From Novosphingobium indicum (lineage in GTDB: Bacteria; Pseudomonadota; Alphaproteobacteria; Sphingomonadales; Sphingomonadaceae), in NCBI RefSeq assembly GCF_014645195.1, contig NZ_BMLK01000016.1, positions 1-64,000 of the forward strand: a stretch of DNA of 64,000 bases, read 5' to 3'. The translations under genes and the position numbers were made by a program. Below are positions 1 through 8,871 of this stretch, one piece after another. The stretch's first letter is position 1. Each line of letters opens with the position of its first letter. The notes beneath the pieces are model-generated. The model saw only the letters and a program-made list of their open reading frames with translations, had not been told where the DNA came from and searched no databases.

Positions 1-396
1 AAAAAACAAAAGCTGGCCGCCGAACATCTTGCCCATCGCCTCGATGAAATCAGGCGCGCGCTTTCTGACGAACGTAACAGCTATGCACCAATGCTAACGC
101 TGCTCGATAACGGTGACTTCGACCTGACAGAATGGGCTACCGGTTTCCTGGAAGCCGTGGGCCCGGATCTCGACCTATGGCTATATCTGTTGCAGGGAAA
201 ACGCGAAGCAGGCCAGTTTGGCCTCATTGGCGCGCATGCTGCAGGTCCGATGGGACAAGCCGCCCGAGAATGGATTGCCAAACACGAAGATCACGACCGG
301 CTCAACGATATCGTCTTGAGGCAATGGGAATTCATTCCCAGTCTTCTGCGAACGCTCTATCGCACGAGACTTGCAAATGCGGCCAACTCCAGATGA
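1..396 (+). CDS. Hypothetical protein, 5' partial
   Basis: The reading frame is open from base 1 and stops at the TGA at 394-396, so the gene begins left of the window; about 131 codons are visible. The product is rich in acidic residues, Trp and Leu, with no transmembrane segment. Its last part (around QWEFIPSLLRTLYRTRL) looks like an amphipathic helix. I recognise no domain. An internal ATG at 91 is a possible start, but the coding character continues upstream of it. The next plus-strand frame follows after 27 bases, so the two may be co-transcribed. Confidence 0.5.
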   Translation, partial: KKQKLAAEHLAHRLDEIRRALSDERNSYAPMLTLLDNGDFDLTEWATGFLEAVGPDLDLWLYLLQGKREAGQFGLIGAHAAGPMGQAAREWIAKHEDHDRLNDIVLRQWEFIPSLLRTLYRTRLANAANSR

Positions 397-423
397 CGCT
401 GCAAACCTCTACATCGCTCACGT

Positions 424-1071
424 ATGCGGAGACACACCTTGCCGCCCCGCTTCCGACGCCACCGGCCAAAACCCCTCACAGATTTCGTCGTTTCGTTTGA
501 TGCAGCCCGGATCGAGCACGTCATCGCGGCGAACGATATGCGAGACGATCTCCCACCGCTTGTGGTAGCAACGCAGATAACGGCATGCGGTGCAGATTTC
601 ATGCACAATACAGCCCACCAGCTCAGCATACTGGCGGGCGACATAGATAGCGAAGTAGCCGCCTTTGAATCGCTCGTATTCTGCGCTTACCGGACCCGCA
701 TCGAGTTCAGTTCCATCCCCACGGCAATCGATCCACAGCAGATCACATCAATCTTCCAAGACGGCTTCAACCTATGTGTCGACGCCGTCGAAGAGAAATT
801 GAACCGGCCAATTCGCGCGCTGTTTCAACAACGCCTTTTGCAATATGCCCAAATCGATCACCCAGCACGGGCCCAAGCGGACAAGTTGTTTTCACAGCTC
901 TACGCCGCCGTCAAAGGGGCTTCAGAACCGATCGCTGACTACGGCAAGTGTGATCTGAGCGAGCGCGACATGAGGACGGCCACATTGTTCGTTAACGCAT
1001 TCTCGATAACGGTGCCGGTTGAAGCTGCAAAAGCGATCCAGGGAGCACTATCCCACCGCGGCTTTGTATAA
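424..1071 (+). CDS. Hypothetical protein (215 aa)
   Basis: A 215-residue, mostly helical soluble protein with no recognised family. It lies 27 bases after the partial gene at the left edge, in the same frame and orientation. No convincing Shine-Dalgarno precedes the ATG at 424. The first 12 residues are basic and low complexity, so the true start may be later, for example the ATG at 538. It ends 18 bases before the converging minus-strand membrane protein gene. Function unknown. Confidence 0.45.
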   Translation: MRRHTLPPRFRRHRPKPLTDFVVSFDAARIEHVIAANDMRDDLPPLVVATQITACGADFMHNTAHQLSILAGDIDSEVAAFESLVFCAYRTRIEFSSIPTAIDPQQITSIFQDGFNLCVDAVEEKLNRPIRALFQQRLLQYAQIDHPARAQADKLFSQLYAAVKGASEPIADYGKCDLSERDMRTATLFVNAFSITVPVEAAKAIQGALSHRGFV

Positions 1072-1089
1072 CCCTGCGGCGGCCTCCCA

Positions 1090-1557
1090 TTAATGTCGAA
1101 ACTGATCCCAGTCTTGCCAGTCAGCTCCAGACGTCCCGCGCTTCACAGCTTGAATGTGAAAGGCCGTCGCAAGCACCATCAACACCACAACGATCGCCGT
1201 TGGCGTCGAACGGGTGATGGCATAAATCTGCTGAGCCATATCCAGTGATACCCAACGCGCAAAATGCGCACCGAGGCTAAGCAATTGAAGTGCAGTCGCC
1301 CAAAGCGGCCAAATTCGGCGCGCATTAAGCGCGAGAATGCCAAACCCGGCGAAACCCACGACGTCGGTCACCAGTGACCCGAGGTCGACAGCGTCGAAGC
1401 GGCTACTCCGCATAAATACCAAAAGCGAAAACTGCAGAACCGCCATCGCCACAACAGTTGCCGCACCCAATCGCTCAGGAACGCCTCCCTTCCAAAGGAT
1501 AAAAATCAAGGCGACGACGAACGCGACCCAATAGATTTGCCTTAATTCTTCAAGCAC
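1090..1557 (-). CDS. Small integral membrane protein
   Basis: A 155-residue protein with about four hydrophobic segments, near residues 8-25, 33-50, 62-80 and 118-138, joined by short charged loops. This indicates a polytopic inner-membrane protein of unknown function. It begins 9 bases after the stop of the upstream minus-strand gene for a membrane-anchored HTH protein. The two are very probably one operon, so the protein may be the sensor or anchor partner of that regulator. No catalytic motif is visible. Confidence 0.6.
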   Translation of the reverse strand: MLEELRQIYWVAFVVALIFILWKGGVPERLGAATVVAMAVLQFSLLVFMRSSRFDAVDLGSLVTDVVGFAGFGILALNARRIWPLWATALQLLSLGAHFARWVSLDMAQQIYAITRSTPTAIVVVLMVLATAFHIQAVKRGTSGADWQDWDQFRH

Positions 1558-1566
1558 CGATGTCCC

Positions 1567-2091
1567 CTAACCCGGCGTAAATAGACGCTGCAGCGCGTCG
1601 GCAACGGCTAAGCTCGACAGCAACATGAGCGAAATGAGTACGGCGATAACGAAAACCAGGACCACCCGCCCCGGCTTCCCGAATCTGTCGTCCACCCAAT
1701 CCAAGCCGGCCCCATCGCGGTTCGAAATATCAAGCCAATCCCGATATGGTCGAAAACGCCGAGGCTTGGGCAAAACAAACATCGCTTGAGCATCAACGAT
1801 AATCTCTCCTGTGTCGGCCCCCGTGACCGAGGAGTCCACGCCGAGCGTTATATGTGTGCTTTCTCCACATATGCTGGTCGCCTCTTCAAAGAGACGCGCG
1901 GTCTCTTTTCGGTTCGACGTACCCCATTTGTCCCGAACAGCCATAATCCGCTGATCGACGGTATTTGGCGATAGCCCAAGCTCGCGGGCGATCTCTTTCG
2001 TCGTTTGATGATGACTGAGCAAAACAAGCACTTCCGTCTGCTTTGACGTCAATTGCGCCAGCAAATCCTGTGCCTTCTGGGGGGTCAGCAT
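1567..2091 (-). CDS. LuxR-type HTH regulator with C-terminal membrane anchor
   Basis: Residues 14-62 form a LuxR/GerE-type helix-turn-helix. The pattern LTSKQTEVLVLL followed by TTKEIARELGLSPNTVDQRI matches the conserved positions of that family. Here the DNA-binding domain is N-terminal and is followed by a linker and one strong transmembrane helix (about residues 142-163). That is the reverse of ordinary LuxR response regulators and suggests a membrane-tethered transcription factor. No receiver or autoinducer domain is present. It probably forms an operon with the downstream membrane protein. An imperfect palindromic region lies upstream (2237-2275). The ATG at 2091 has no strong ribosome binding site, so the start is provisional. 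Confidence 0.7.
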   Translation of the reverse strand: MLTPQKAQDLLAQLTSKQTEVLVLLSHHQTTKEIARELGLSPNTVDQRIMAVRDKWGTSNRKETARLFEEATSICGESTHITLGVDSSVTGADTGEIIVDAQAMFVLPKPRRFRPYRDWLDISNRDGAGLDWVDDRFGKPGRVVLVFVIAVLISLMLLSSLAVADALQRLFTPG

Positions 2092-2437
2092 AATGCTCGA
2101 AATCCAACAGCGTCATCCCCGCGAACGCCGTTCACGCTCCCGCCATGTCGCAAGATATTAACCAAACGAAGCCGCAATGCTTGGTCCTCATGTTCCCGCG
2201 CGCGCCATTTCCTATCTTCATTATGGCATAAAACCACATATGAAAATTTTGTAATAGTGGTGGTTTTTTCATATGCGCCACCACCATAGGTCAAATCACT
2301 GCACTAATTTTTGGCGTTGATCTCCCATTATATCATCGCGAACATAACACTGAACCCCGACTGCCGGGGGATTGGATTGGACCGCCGCGGGCAACGACGT
2401 GCCTCGACGTTCCCGCACCAAAGTGGACAACCGCAAC
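2092..2437. promoter_or_regulatory. Divergent intergenic region with an inverted repeat
   Basis: This 346-base gap lies between the minus-strand HTH gene and a plus-strand small gene. It contains the inverted repeat CATATGAAAA (2237-2246) and TTTTCATATG (2266-2275) with a 19-base spacer, inside an AT-rich stretch. The position suits an operator for the neighbouring HTH regulator or a divergent promoter. I cannot place -35 and -10 boxes reliably and see no convincing gene. Confidence 0.35.
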
Positions 2438-2713
2438 ATGTCTCAGGCGATCCCGGAATTCGAAGATGCTCCAATTCCTTTTACGCCTTCCTTAAGGCAC
2501 GAGGGCGTTCCAGACGTGCACTTTTCGGACCTTAAATCTCTGCTTTCAGCATTCGACGACTTCGAGCGAACCCAGGACACTCGGGGCTTGCCTCTCGAAG
2601 CCCTTGAGACGACATGCCAACGCATCCTGGACGCTGACCCATTTGAACCCCTCGCTCTAGCGATGCGCCGTATTCTAGGCCATGCAAGAGAGATCCTCTC
2701 GCTAGGCTCCTGA
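2438..2713 (+). CDS. Hypothetical small protein (91 aa)
   Basis: A 91-residue acidic protein beginning MSQAIPEFEDAP, with a helical second half (LPLEALETTCQRILDADPFEPLA and on). The frame extends upstream to 2372, but the preceding residues are basic and unlike the rest, so the ATG at 2438 is preferred. There is no clear Shine-Dalgarno. It lies 55 bases before another plus-strand gene and may be co-transcribed with it. No family recognised. Confidence 0.45.
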   Translation: MSQAIPEFEDAPIPFTPSLRHEGVPDVHFSDLKSLLSAFDDFERTQDTRGLPLEALETTCQRILDADPFEPLALAMRRILGHAREILSLGS

Positions 2714-2768
2714 TCTGACTCACATAGCTGATGCTTGGCAACGAGAGACGGTATGCTAACCCGAGCGC

Positions 2769-3461
2769 ATGACCATCAATCTCGAACTTGAATCGTTCTA
2801 TCGTGAAGCCTCCGAAGGCCTCTTGCCGTCGCGCGATCCCAAAATAGAACGCATGAAATGCCAGATCGCAAACTGCGAGCTGGCGATCGAGCCGGTCAAT
2901 CCGACAAAACTGGCAAAGATGAATGATGAAGGCGAGGAATGGGGTAACGCCGCGTTCGCAACACTACGAGCAAACGGCTTCATCGACCACCATTCTGGAC
3001 ATTTCACATGGACGCGCTTGGACAATGAAAGTCGCGTTCGCGAATTTGAGATTCTTGCTGCAATCGAAGCCGTCGTGTTACTGCGGAGCCAACGCCTCGA
3101 CATGGAGCCACTTGTTCCATCGTTGGAAAAGCAAATTGAGTTAATCAGGAGTCAGACCGGACGAGCGCACGCGTTGGAAACCTGTGTTCAAGCGCAAATG
3201 CTGCTACTCATGCTTGTCGCATCTATGAATGCGACCGAACTATTCCGTGAATATGCCTCGTTGGCCAAATCGAGTTGGGTTTACGCCTGGTCTGCTTCAC
3301 TAGGGGCAAACGCAATTGAAGCTATGTGCTCTCGTGCAGCCGATATTGTGAAAGCCGTAACCAATCACGACGGATTAGCGGCCGCACGGGCGGTCACAGC
3401 CCTGCGCGGCGTTCACCTCGACACTCAATGCGAGGGAAAATCCGGCGTCCCTTTGGCCTAA
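2769..3461 (+). CDS. Hypothetical protein (230 aa)
   Basis: A 230-residue helical soluble protein of unknown family. The ATG at 2769 is the natural start; the ribosome binding site is weak. Its stop overlaps by 4 bases the end of the convergent minus-strand GntR-like gene, so the two transcripts run tail to tail. No signal peptide, membrane segment or metal-binding motif is visible. Confidence 0.5.
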   Translation: MTINLELESFYREASEGLLPSRDPKIERMKCQIANCELAIEPVNPTKLAKMNDEGEEWGNAAFATLRANGFIDHHSGHFTWTRLDNESRVREFEILAAIEAVVLLRSQRLDMEPLVPSLEKQIELIRSQTGRAHALETCVQAQMLLLMLVASMNATELFREYASLAKSSWVYAWSASLGANAIEAMCSRAADIVKAVTNHDGLAAARAVTALRGVHLDTQCEGKSGVPLA

Positions 3462-4255
3462 ACGCTAGCACTCACAACATAGGCCTGGGCCGCGTCTCCG
3501 GTCTCCACCAGCGGCAACATTATGGGGTGAGCAAGGTGGACTAGTGGGAGTGTCCTGGCCCTCAAATCGGCTTCCCGCACGCGATTGTGATCGGCTATTC
3601 TCGATCGATCCAGGATGATCTCCTCGCCGCCAAGCAAAACTTCAGTGATCGATGCTCGGACACTCAGCCATATCGCGATGAGATCCAGTCGCCCATCGGG
3701 CAAGCAAAAACCCGACGCCGACCGCAACTCGCGCAACCAAAGCAACCCGCCTGCATCAGCAAGAAGATTCCAGAGAATTCTGAAAAAGGCCTGAGGCAAG
3801 AGACGATTAGCTACCTCTCCGATCGTCCGGCGCTCGCCTGCACCAAAGAGCACGGCCAAGCACTCCATCGATTTGAGATAATAGCGCTCATCGCTGAATG
3901 CCCAAGCGTTCATCTCGCCGGCGAGCTGGACGAACTTGGCCAATCGATGACCGCTCTCCCGTAACAATCTCGTGCAGCAAATTTCGACGAAAATCTCCAG
4001 ACGATCGACCCCTGCTTCGATCATGCAGGGCGTCCACAACACGGGCGAAAACGATTTGTGCTGCTTTCTGAGGTAACCGTCGGTCGCAAGCGCATTGAGA
4101 ACGCCAAGTATAGCGCTGTTTGAGAGTCCGCTTTCAGCGGAGAACTGTTTGGTGACCAAACGCTTCTCCGCGGCGAACTCGCCAGCGAGGAGACGCCGGC
4201 GTAAGTCGAGATAGAAATTGAGCGGCTTGTCGGTCGGCATCATTGCCTCAGTCAT
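3458..4255 (-). CDS. GntR-like winged-helix regulator
   Basis: Residues 8-75, from the preferred start MTEAMMPTDK, resemble a GntR-type winged helix. LNFYLDLRRRLLAGEFAAEKRLVTKQFSAESGLSNSAILGVLNALATDGYL contains the usual 'xLRRxLLxGxF...L...sGLS...vl.aLxxdG' pattern; it is split by punctuation here only for description. A helical C-terminal part of about 190 residues is the size of an FCD-type ligand-binding domain, but I do not see its metal-binding histidines clearly. The frame opens upstream to 4336, but that would place the start inside a perfect inverted repeat, so the ATG at 4255 (or 4243) is preferred. The 21-bp inverted repeat at 4312-4373 just upstream is a plausible operator for autoregulation and for control of the divergent small membrane protein. 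Confidence 0.55.
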   Translation of the reverse strand: MTEAMMPTDKPLNFYLDLRRRLLAGEFAAEKRLVTKQFSAESGLSNSAILGVLNALATDGYLRKQHKSFSPVLWTPCMIEAGVDRLEIFVEICCTRLLRESGHRLAKFVQLAGEMNAWAFSDERYYLKSMECLAVLFGAGERRTIGEVANRLLPQAFFRILWNLLADAGGLLWLRELRSASGFCLPDGRLDLIAIWLSVRASITEVLLGGEEIILDRSRIADHNRVREADLRARTLPLVHLAHPIMLPLVETGDAAQAYVVSASV

Positions 4256-4311
4256 GGTCTGCAATCCGTAACCGCGATACCGGCTCACTGGCAAGGGCTG
4301 CCATACCTCCA

Positions 4312-4373
4312 TTCGATTTGAGTACCACAGCTCCAACTGGATTTTTGGGCGAAGCTGTGGTACTCAAATCGAA
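4312..4373. repeat. Perfect 21-bp inverted repeat in divergent promoter region
   Basis: The arms at 4312-4332 and 4353-4373 are exact reverse complements over 21 bp, separated by 20 bases. The core of the left arm is GAGTACCACAGCT. The element sits between the minus-strand GntR-like gene and the plus-strand small membrane protein, and the right arm ends directly at that gene's Shine-Dalgarno. It could be a paired operator. If transcribed, it could also form a very stable hairpin that exposes or hides the ribosome binding site. Confidence 0.8.
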
Positions 4374-4385
4374 AGGATGAAAATC

Positions 4386-4574
4386 ATGTATGCTCCTTAT
4401 GACGGCTCACCGGAAGGCAATGCGCTCGGATTGCTCTTAGATGCCGAGCGAGATCGCATTGCAGATGTTATGGTTGATCCCTTTGAAACGGCAGATGTTG
4501 AGCCTTCGCTTCTTCATCTCATCGTTTTCGTCGTAGCGGCAATCATCTTCCTAGCCCTTTGTGTAATTTACTAA
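4386..4574 (+). CDS. Tiny C-tail-anchored membrane protein (62 aa)
   Basis: A 62-residue product with an acidic soluble N-terminal part and a single hydrophobic C-terminal helix (LIVFVVAAIIFLALCVIY), so it is probably a tail-anchored inner-membrane peptide. The start at 4386 has AAAGGA 8 bases upstream; an alternative ATG at 4377 overlaps that site. It is preceded immediately by the 21-bp inverted repeat and followed by a terminator-like hairpin at 4576-4604, so it looks like a monocistronic regulated unit. Function unknown; it could be a small toxin, a membrane sensor or an exclusion factor. Confidence 0.5.
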   Translation: MYAPYDGSPEGNALGLLLDAERDRIADVMVDPFETADVEPSLLHLIVFVVAAIIFLALCVIY

Positions 4575-4575
4575 G

Positions 4576-4604
4576 GGTCGAGGTCTAGTCGCCTCGATCC
4601 TTTT
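4576..4604 (+). terminator. Terminator-like hairpin between convergent genes
   Basis: GGTCGAGG (4576-4583) pairs with CCTCGATCC (4592-4600, one bulged base) around an 8-base loop, followed by TTTT. It lies directly after the stop of the 62-aa membrane protein and overlaps the last codons of convergent traG, so it may act on the plus-strand transcript. Confidence 0.55.
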
Positions 4605-7416
4605 CCTCAAACCATCTACGGTTCTGTTTGTCTGTTACCTGTTGGCCGAGATCCACAGCGCCTTGAACCGCCGACGTTCTGTTCGCTTCAGCTGAATCCC
4701 GTCGACCTTCAATCGACTGACGACCAGAACTGATCGCCTCCGCAACCTCGTCAGCCAATCCACTGGGGTCCGATTTGTCCCGACGGTGCCCTATCCCTCC
4801 GTGGCCGCCTAAGCTCGACCGTAAATCAGACTCCGAAAAGTTACCCGGGCCGTCCACATGTCCGCGCAATTCAGTAGGTGAAATGAACTCATCCCGCACA
4901 GGCGCCATAATGCTGTCGACATAGTCGCGTGCAATTCTGTCGACGATCATGTCGCGCGCGCGCATTTGCGTCGGCGTCAAATCCACGGACTGAAGCGATG
5001 GCGCGCCAAGGGCCCTGAATTCGGCGCTATGGGCATAGTCCTGATACCGGCTTGCCACGATTTGCGACATGTCCTGCGAGAACTGCGCACCACCGCCTTC
5101 TCGGAGTGTCCAGGTCGTACCCAGACTTCGCGATGCTTCCTCGATCTCGGCCAGGTTGTGGTCAATCGATCGAATCTCCTGAACCGTCCTGTCGCGAAAC
5201 GATCGCGAATCCGAATAGCCTTCGCGCTGCGAGAAGGTGCCCGATCGCGCAGACGCCTCCTCCTGATGCCGAAAGTCTTGGCTAGCCTCCTCACCTTGGC
5301 GGCTAACGGACCCCGAACTTACACTGGCGCGGTCGCTACGCGATTGTGAAGCACCATCCGTGAAATATACCCCATCTGATGCATCAACTGAATAGTTGCC
5401 AGAAAGGGCGGCGTTTCCAACACCTGCACCGCCAACTTTGCCAATCTTGCTACCCTTTCCACCTCCCTTTGGGCCGCCGCCGGGAAGACCGACAGATCCT
5501 CCAAGACCCCATGTTGTATTCTCAGCAGAGCGGTACTGATCCTGCGCCAAGCGAGTAGCTTCAACGCCCTGCCCGATATCTCTGCTGGACCCGACCTGAT
5601 CAGTTACGCCCTGATTTGACGAGTAGCCTTCTCCCTTGGAACTGCTCGAGCCTTGGGTCGTAGAGTTTTGTGAACCACTCGACGACCGGAACCCCGTCGA
5701 TTCGCTAAAGCCCATGCTCTCGAGTGCCGCAACGCGCTCCTGGCGAGCATGGGTCAGCTGTGTACGGCGCGTTTCGAGCTCTGACGCGGCCTGGCTGATA
5801 TCCGCCATCGTCGAACGCGTGACACTCGGATTGAAGCCGAGGCTGCTGATGCCCGGCCGGTTGTCGAAGATCGCAGTCCCATCAGATGTCTGACCAAACT
5901 GTGTGCCGTTGGGGTTCGTAAAGGACGAACGCGCGAAACCGCCCTCAAAAGAAGGCGCCGTGTTCCAATGATCGCGCTGCACGACGTTGCCAGTCAGATT
6001 TTGATAGCTCTGGTTGCCATAGGCGTAATTGCCGGTAGTCCGTTCGATCGCGGCAGCCTCGGCTGCCGACTGCGCCGGCGCCAGCATAGAGGTCGCCTGG
6101 CTCGACACCGCCATGGCCCCGCGCGCCAAGCCGGCCGCCAAGAAGGGAATCGACATCATCAGGAACCCCGCGATCGTCGCCGTGTCCGAGTTCACAGCGT
6201 CGATGCCCTCCATCGTCGCCATCGTGAAGCCCGTGGGCGCGGCCGCGGCCATTGCAGCTTCTTCACGCCCCATGATGAACATGTGAAGAACCGCATAGAG
6301 CGGGCCCCATGCGGCAAGGTAGAAGAAGCCCGTCAGGTAGCCCTGGAGCGCGCTCACGCCCGACTGAGGCATCAGGAACAGCGGGAAAATGACAGGGAAC
6401 ATCGCGTAGAACACAACCGTAAGCACGATGTTGAGCAGCGGAACCCACGTCATCGCCTGCTGCGCGATCGTCACATAGGTGTTCTTCGCCTGGGTCTCGG
6501 CGCGCAGCATCGCAAAGGTGTCCCCGTCAGTGCTGGACAGGTTTGCCCGCGCCTCGAGAAACGCGTCGGTTAGAGCCCTCTGCTGAAAAATCTGAGCGGC
6601 CGTCTGACCAACGCCATGAAACTGCGCCGCCACTTCGGGCAGATCGGCTTCCAGCTTGTTCTTGGCCGCCGCAGCGGTGAGATCTGGAAAGATGCTGCGC
6701 GCCGCAGTCGAGAGCTCAGTATCAGTGGCTGCAGGAACGCCTGCAGCCCCGGCGAGTGTGTTGTAAGCTGCCTCGCAGGTCACGATGCTGGTTGTGTTGT
6801 CGGCATTCCAGAACGTCATAGCGCGCGCCGGCGAGCCTGGTCCCATTGCGGCCAGCACGTCCGCCGAATTCATGACATCGCCAATATCCTTCTGCCCGAG
6901 CAAGAAGTCATAGAACAAGCACTGCTTGTCGTACTCGGTCAGATTGGCGTGGACGCGAGGATCGCGGAACTTGAAGTCTCGAGTCTTGTCGTACAGCCGC
7001 GCGCCATAAATCATCCCATTCGTCCGATACTCGAGCGTGTCCGGCATCACGAATACGGTCTCTGCCTGCTGGGTGAGCCAATCACCGATCTGGCTTGAAA
7101 AGGACGCTATCGCCGCAAGACCTATCGGAACGTTGGCCACGACAGCCGGCGCCAGACCGGGGTTGATCCGATCCGTCACTTTGACGCTCGTGGTCGGGAC
7201 GATCAGCGCCATGTACATGAGCGTCGACGACAGGAACCACGAGAACCAGGCGCGCCAATTCAAGCTGAACGCCACCACGAGCAGCACGTAGGCAAAACCG
7301 ATCACCATCGTTACCCGGAGCATGGCCCGAAAACCCCCTCCCCCGGTCCATGCGGCAACCGCGTTGAGGACATTGACGATGTACTCGCCGCCCCCGATGG
7401 TGAAGATCTCAAGCAT
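4585..7416 (-). CDS. traG: TraG, F-type conjugation mating-pair stabilisation protein
   Basis: A 943-residue protein, the usual size for F-type TraG. The N-terminal 450 residues contain several membrane segments (about 32-75, 90-115, 335-400 and 420-450) and the features of the TraG_N domain. The C-terminal 480 residues are soluble and rich in Ser, Gly, Gln and Arg, with predicted helical stretches, as in the periplasmic TraG* portion. In the F system TraG acts in pilus assembly, mating-pair stabilisation and entry exclusion. It is the last gene of the minus-strand transfer operon, 12 bases after traH. The long Ser/Gly-rich region (about residues 560-720) is typical of a variable segment. Confidence 0.9.
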   Translation of the reverse strand: MLEIFTIGGGEYIVNVLNAVAAWTGGGGFRAMLRVTMVIGFAYVLLVVAFSLNWRAWFSWFLSSTLMYMALIVPTTSVKVTDRINPGLAPAVVANVPIGLAAIASFSSQIGDWLTQQAETVFVMPDTLEYRTNGMIYGARLYDKTRDFKFRDPRVHANLTEYDKQCLFYDFLLGQKDIGDVMNSADVLAAMGPGSPARAMTFWNADNTTSIVTCEAAYNTLAGAAGVPAATDTELSTAARSIFPDLTAAAAKNKLEADLPEVAAQFHGVGQTAAQIFQQRALTDAFLEARANLSSTDGDTFAMLRAETQAKNTYVTIAQQAMTWVPLLNIVLTVVFYAMFPVIFPLFLMPQSGVSALQGYLTGFFYLAAWGPLYAVLHMFIMGREEAAMAAAAPTGFTMATMEGIDAVNSDTATIAGFLMMSIPFLAAGLARGAMAVSSQATSMLAPAQSAAEAAAIERTTGNYAYGNQSYQNLTGNVVQRDHWNTAPSFEGGFARSSFTNPNGTQFGQTSDGTAIFDNRPGISSLGFNPSVTRSTMADISQAASELETRRTQLTHARQERVAALESMGFSESTGFRSSSGSQNSTTQGSSSSKGEGYSSNQGVTDQVGSSRDIGQGVEATRLAQDQYRSAENTTWGLGGSVGLPGGGPKGGGKGSKIGKVGGAGVGNAALSGNYSVDASDGVYFTDGASQSRSDRASVSSGSVSRQGEEASQDFRHQEEASARSGTFSQREGYSDSRSFRDRTVQEIRSIDHNLAEIEEASRSLGTTWTLREGGGAQFSQDMSQIVASRYQDYAHSAEFRALGAPSLQSVDLTPTQMRARDMIVDRIARDYVDSIMAPVRDEFISPTELRGHVDGPGNFSESDLRSSLGGHGGIGHRRDKSDPSGLADEVAEAISSGRQSIEGRRDSAEANRTSAVQGAVDLGQQVTDKQNRRWFEEKDRGD

Positions 7417-7428
7417 GGATCGCCTCCG

Positions 7429-8871
7429 TCAGTTCAAGCCCTGGGCAGCCGCCCCAGATCTGAATGAAAGTGCCGCGGACATTTGCGGAGAGATTGTGTT
7501 TCGAAGTGTTCGCTCCAAAAACACGGCTCGATCGACAAAGATTTGGGTCCGCTGGAGACGCTCGTTCATCGAATAGCTGTAGCTATCGATGACCGAACTG
7601 ACGTTCTGCAGCTGGTCGCGCCACTGCTGCAAGGTCGCATCGTCAGCTTCGCTGAACGATCCCTGCGCCTTCTGTACGTAGCTGTAATATTCCCGGACAA
7701 TCGTTTCGAGCATGTCCATCGCCACGATCTCGGCGAGGCCTTGAATGTCGGCTTCTGTCATCCCTCCGAGCTGGGCTGCCGCGTTGACGGTAATAATCTT
7801 GTAGAGAGGGACGCTCGTACCACCGAGAATGCCGACCTCCTCGGCCGTCAGCGCTTCGTTGGTGCGAACCTTGTTCGCCATCGATCGGATTAAGGTGGCG
7901 ATACGAGGCTGAAGAGCCTGACTGGCACTGATGGTGACGGTATTCGAATACGAAGGATTGAGGCAATCGTCCGTCTCATCGCAGCGCAGAACCTTGGTTT
8001 CCGTCGAACCGACCAGTAGAGCCTGGATCAAGTCGCGGTTTCCATGTCCAAAGTACTTGATGGTGCCGTTGGCATCGTCCGAATCGGCCCGCTGGTAGAC
8101 GATCGTCCCGACCAGCGTCATCAGATATTCCTTGAACTCCCGATCGAACGACGGGTAGCTCTTGTTGAGCATGTGCCAGGTATAGTTGTAGGACTTCGAC
8201 GGGATGGTATCATCGCCATTCTTATTGAGCGTCTCCGTTCGCTCCCCGCCAGCATTGCAATCCTGCCTCGCCTTCGCCCAATCGGTCGCAAAGCCCTGAC
8301 TGTTCGCTATTGCCTTGCAGACTTCGGAATCGCGCCCCTGATTCTTACCCCATAGACCAGCAACCAGCCCCTGCGCCGCCTCGCAGGACGAGATGTTCAT
8401 CTGATTGAGCTTCTCGATCTTCTGAGCCATCTCCTCGATGGTTTGCGAGATCTGTGGGCTGATCGACTTGATCGCCAACTGGAAAGCGAAACCAAGCGCG
8501 TTGCTCGCCACAGCTTTGAGCATCGCCACGATCTCGTCCGTATTAATGAACGAAAACGCCCCGCCGAAGATGTCGATGCCGCCACAGCCCGCCTTTACGC
8601 TCGGCAGCTGGACGTTGACCGGGTTGATGTCCTTGTTCTTGAAGCGCGTCCAGACGCCGCCACCCGTGTAGTACCCGGCCGACTGGCCCTGAAAAGCCGT
8701 CGGACCATATGCGTTGCCGGCACCGCCCATATCGTTGAAGAAATCGTTCAATTCCGTGCCCACATTGGCAAATGTCTGAACGGCGCACATCTGCGATGCT
8801 GTAAGCACCAGCACCGCAATCCTCACACGCTTCCGCCACGGGGCGCGCCCGCGCCTGTCGATCCCGGCCAT
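7429..8871 (-). CDS. traH: TraH, F-type pilus assembly protein
   Basis: A 480-residue periplasmic or outer-membrane-associated protein with an N-terminal signal peptide (hydrophobic stretch at about residues 16-35). The block KAGCGGIDIFGGAFSFIN is characteristic of TraH, followed by a coiled-coil region (EEMAQKIEKLNQ) and conserved cysteines such as SSCEAAQ. TraH works with TraF, TraU, TraW and TrbC in assembling the conjugative pilus. Its ATG overlaps the stop of traF by one base (TGATG), indicating translational coupling. Confidence 0.92.
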   Translation of the reverse strand: MAGIDRRGRAPWRKRVRIAVLVLTASQMCAVQTFANVGTELNDFFNDMGGAGNAYGPTAFQGQSAGYYTGGGVWTRFKNKDINPVNVQLPSVKAGCGGIDIFGGAFSFINTDEIVAMLKAVASNALGFAFQLAIKSISPQISQTIEEMAQKIEKLNQMNISSCEAAQGLVAGLWGKNQGRDSEVCKAIANSQGFATDWAKARQDCNAGGERTETLNKNGDDTIPSKSYNYTWHMLNKSYPSFDREFKEYLMTLVGTIVYQRADSDDANGTIKYFGHGNRDLIQALLVGSTETKVLRCDETDDCLNPSYSNTVTISASQALQPRIATLIRSMANKVRTNEALTAEEVGILGGTSVPLYKIITVNAAAQLGGMTEADIQGLAEIVAMDMLETIVREYYSYVQKAQGSFSEADDATLQQWRDQLQNVSSVIDSYSYSMNERLQRTQIFVDRAVFLERTLRNTISPQMSAALSFRSGAAAQGLN

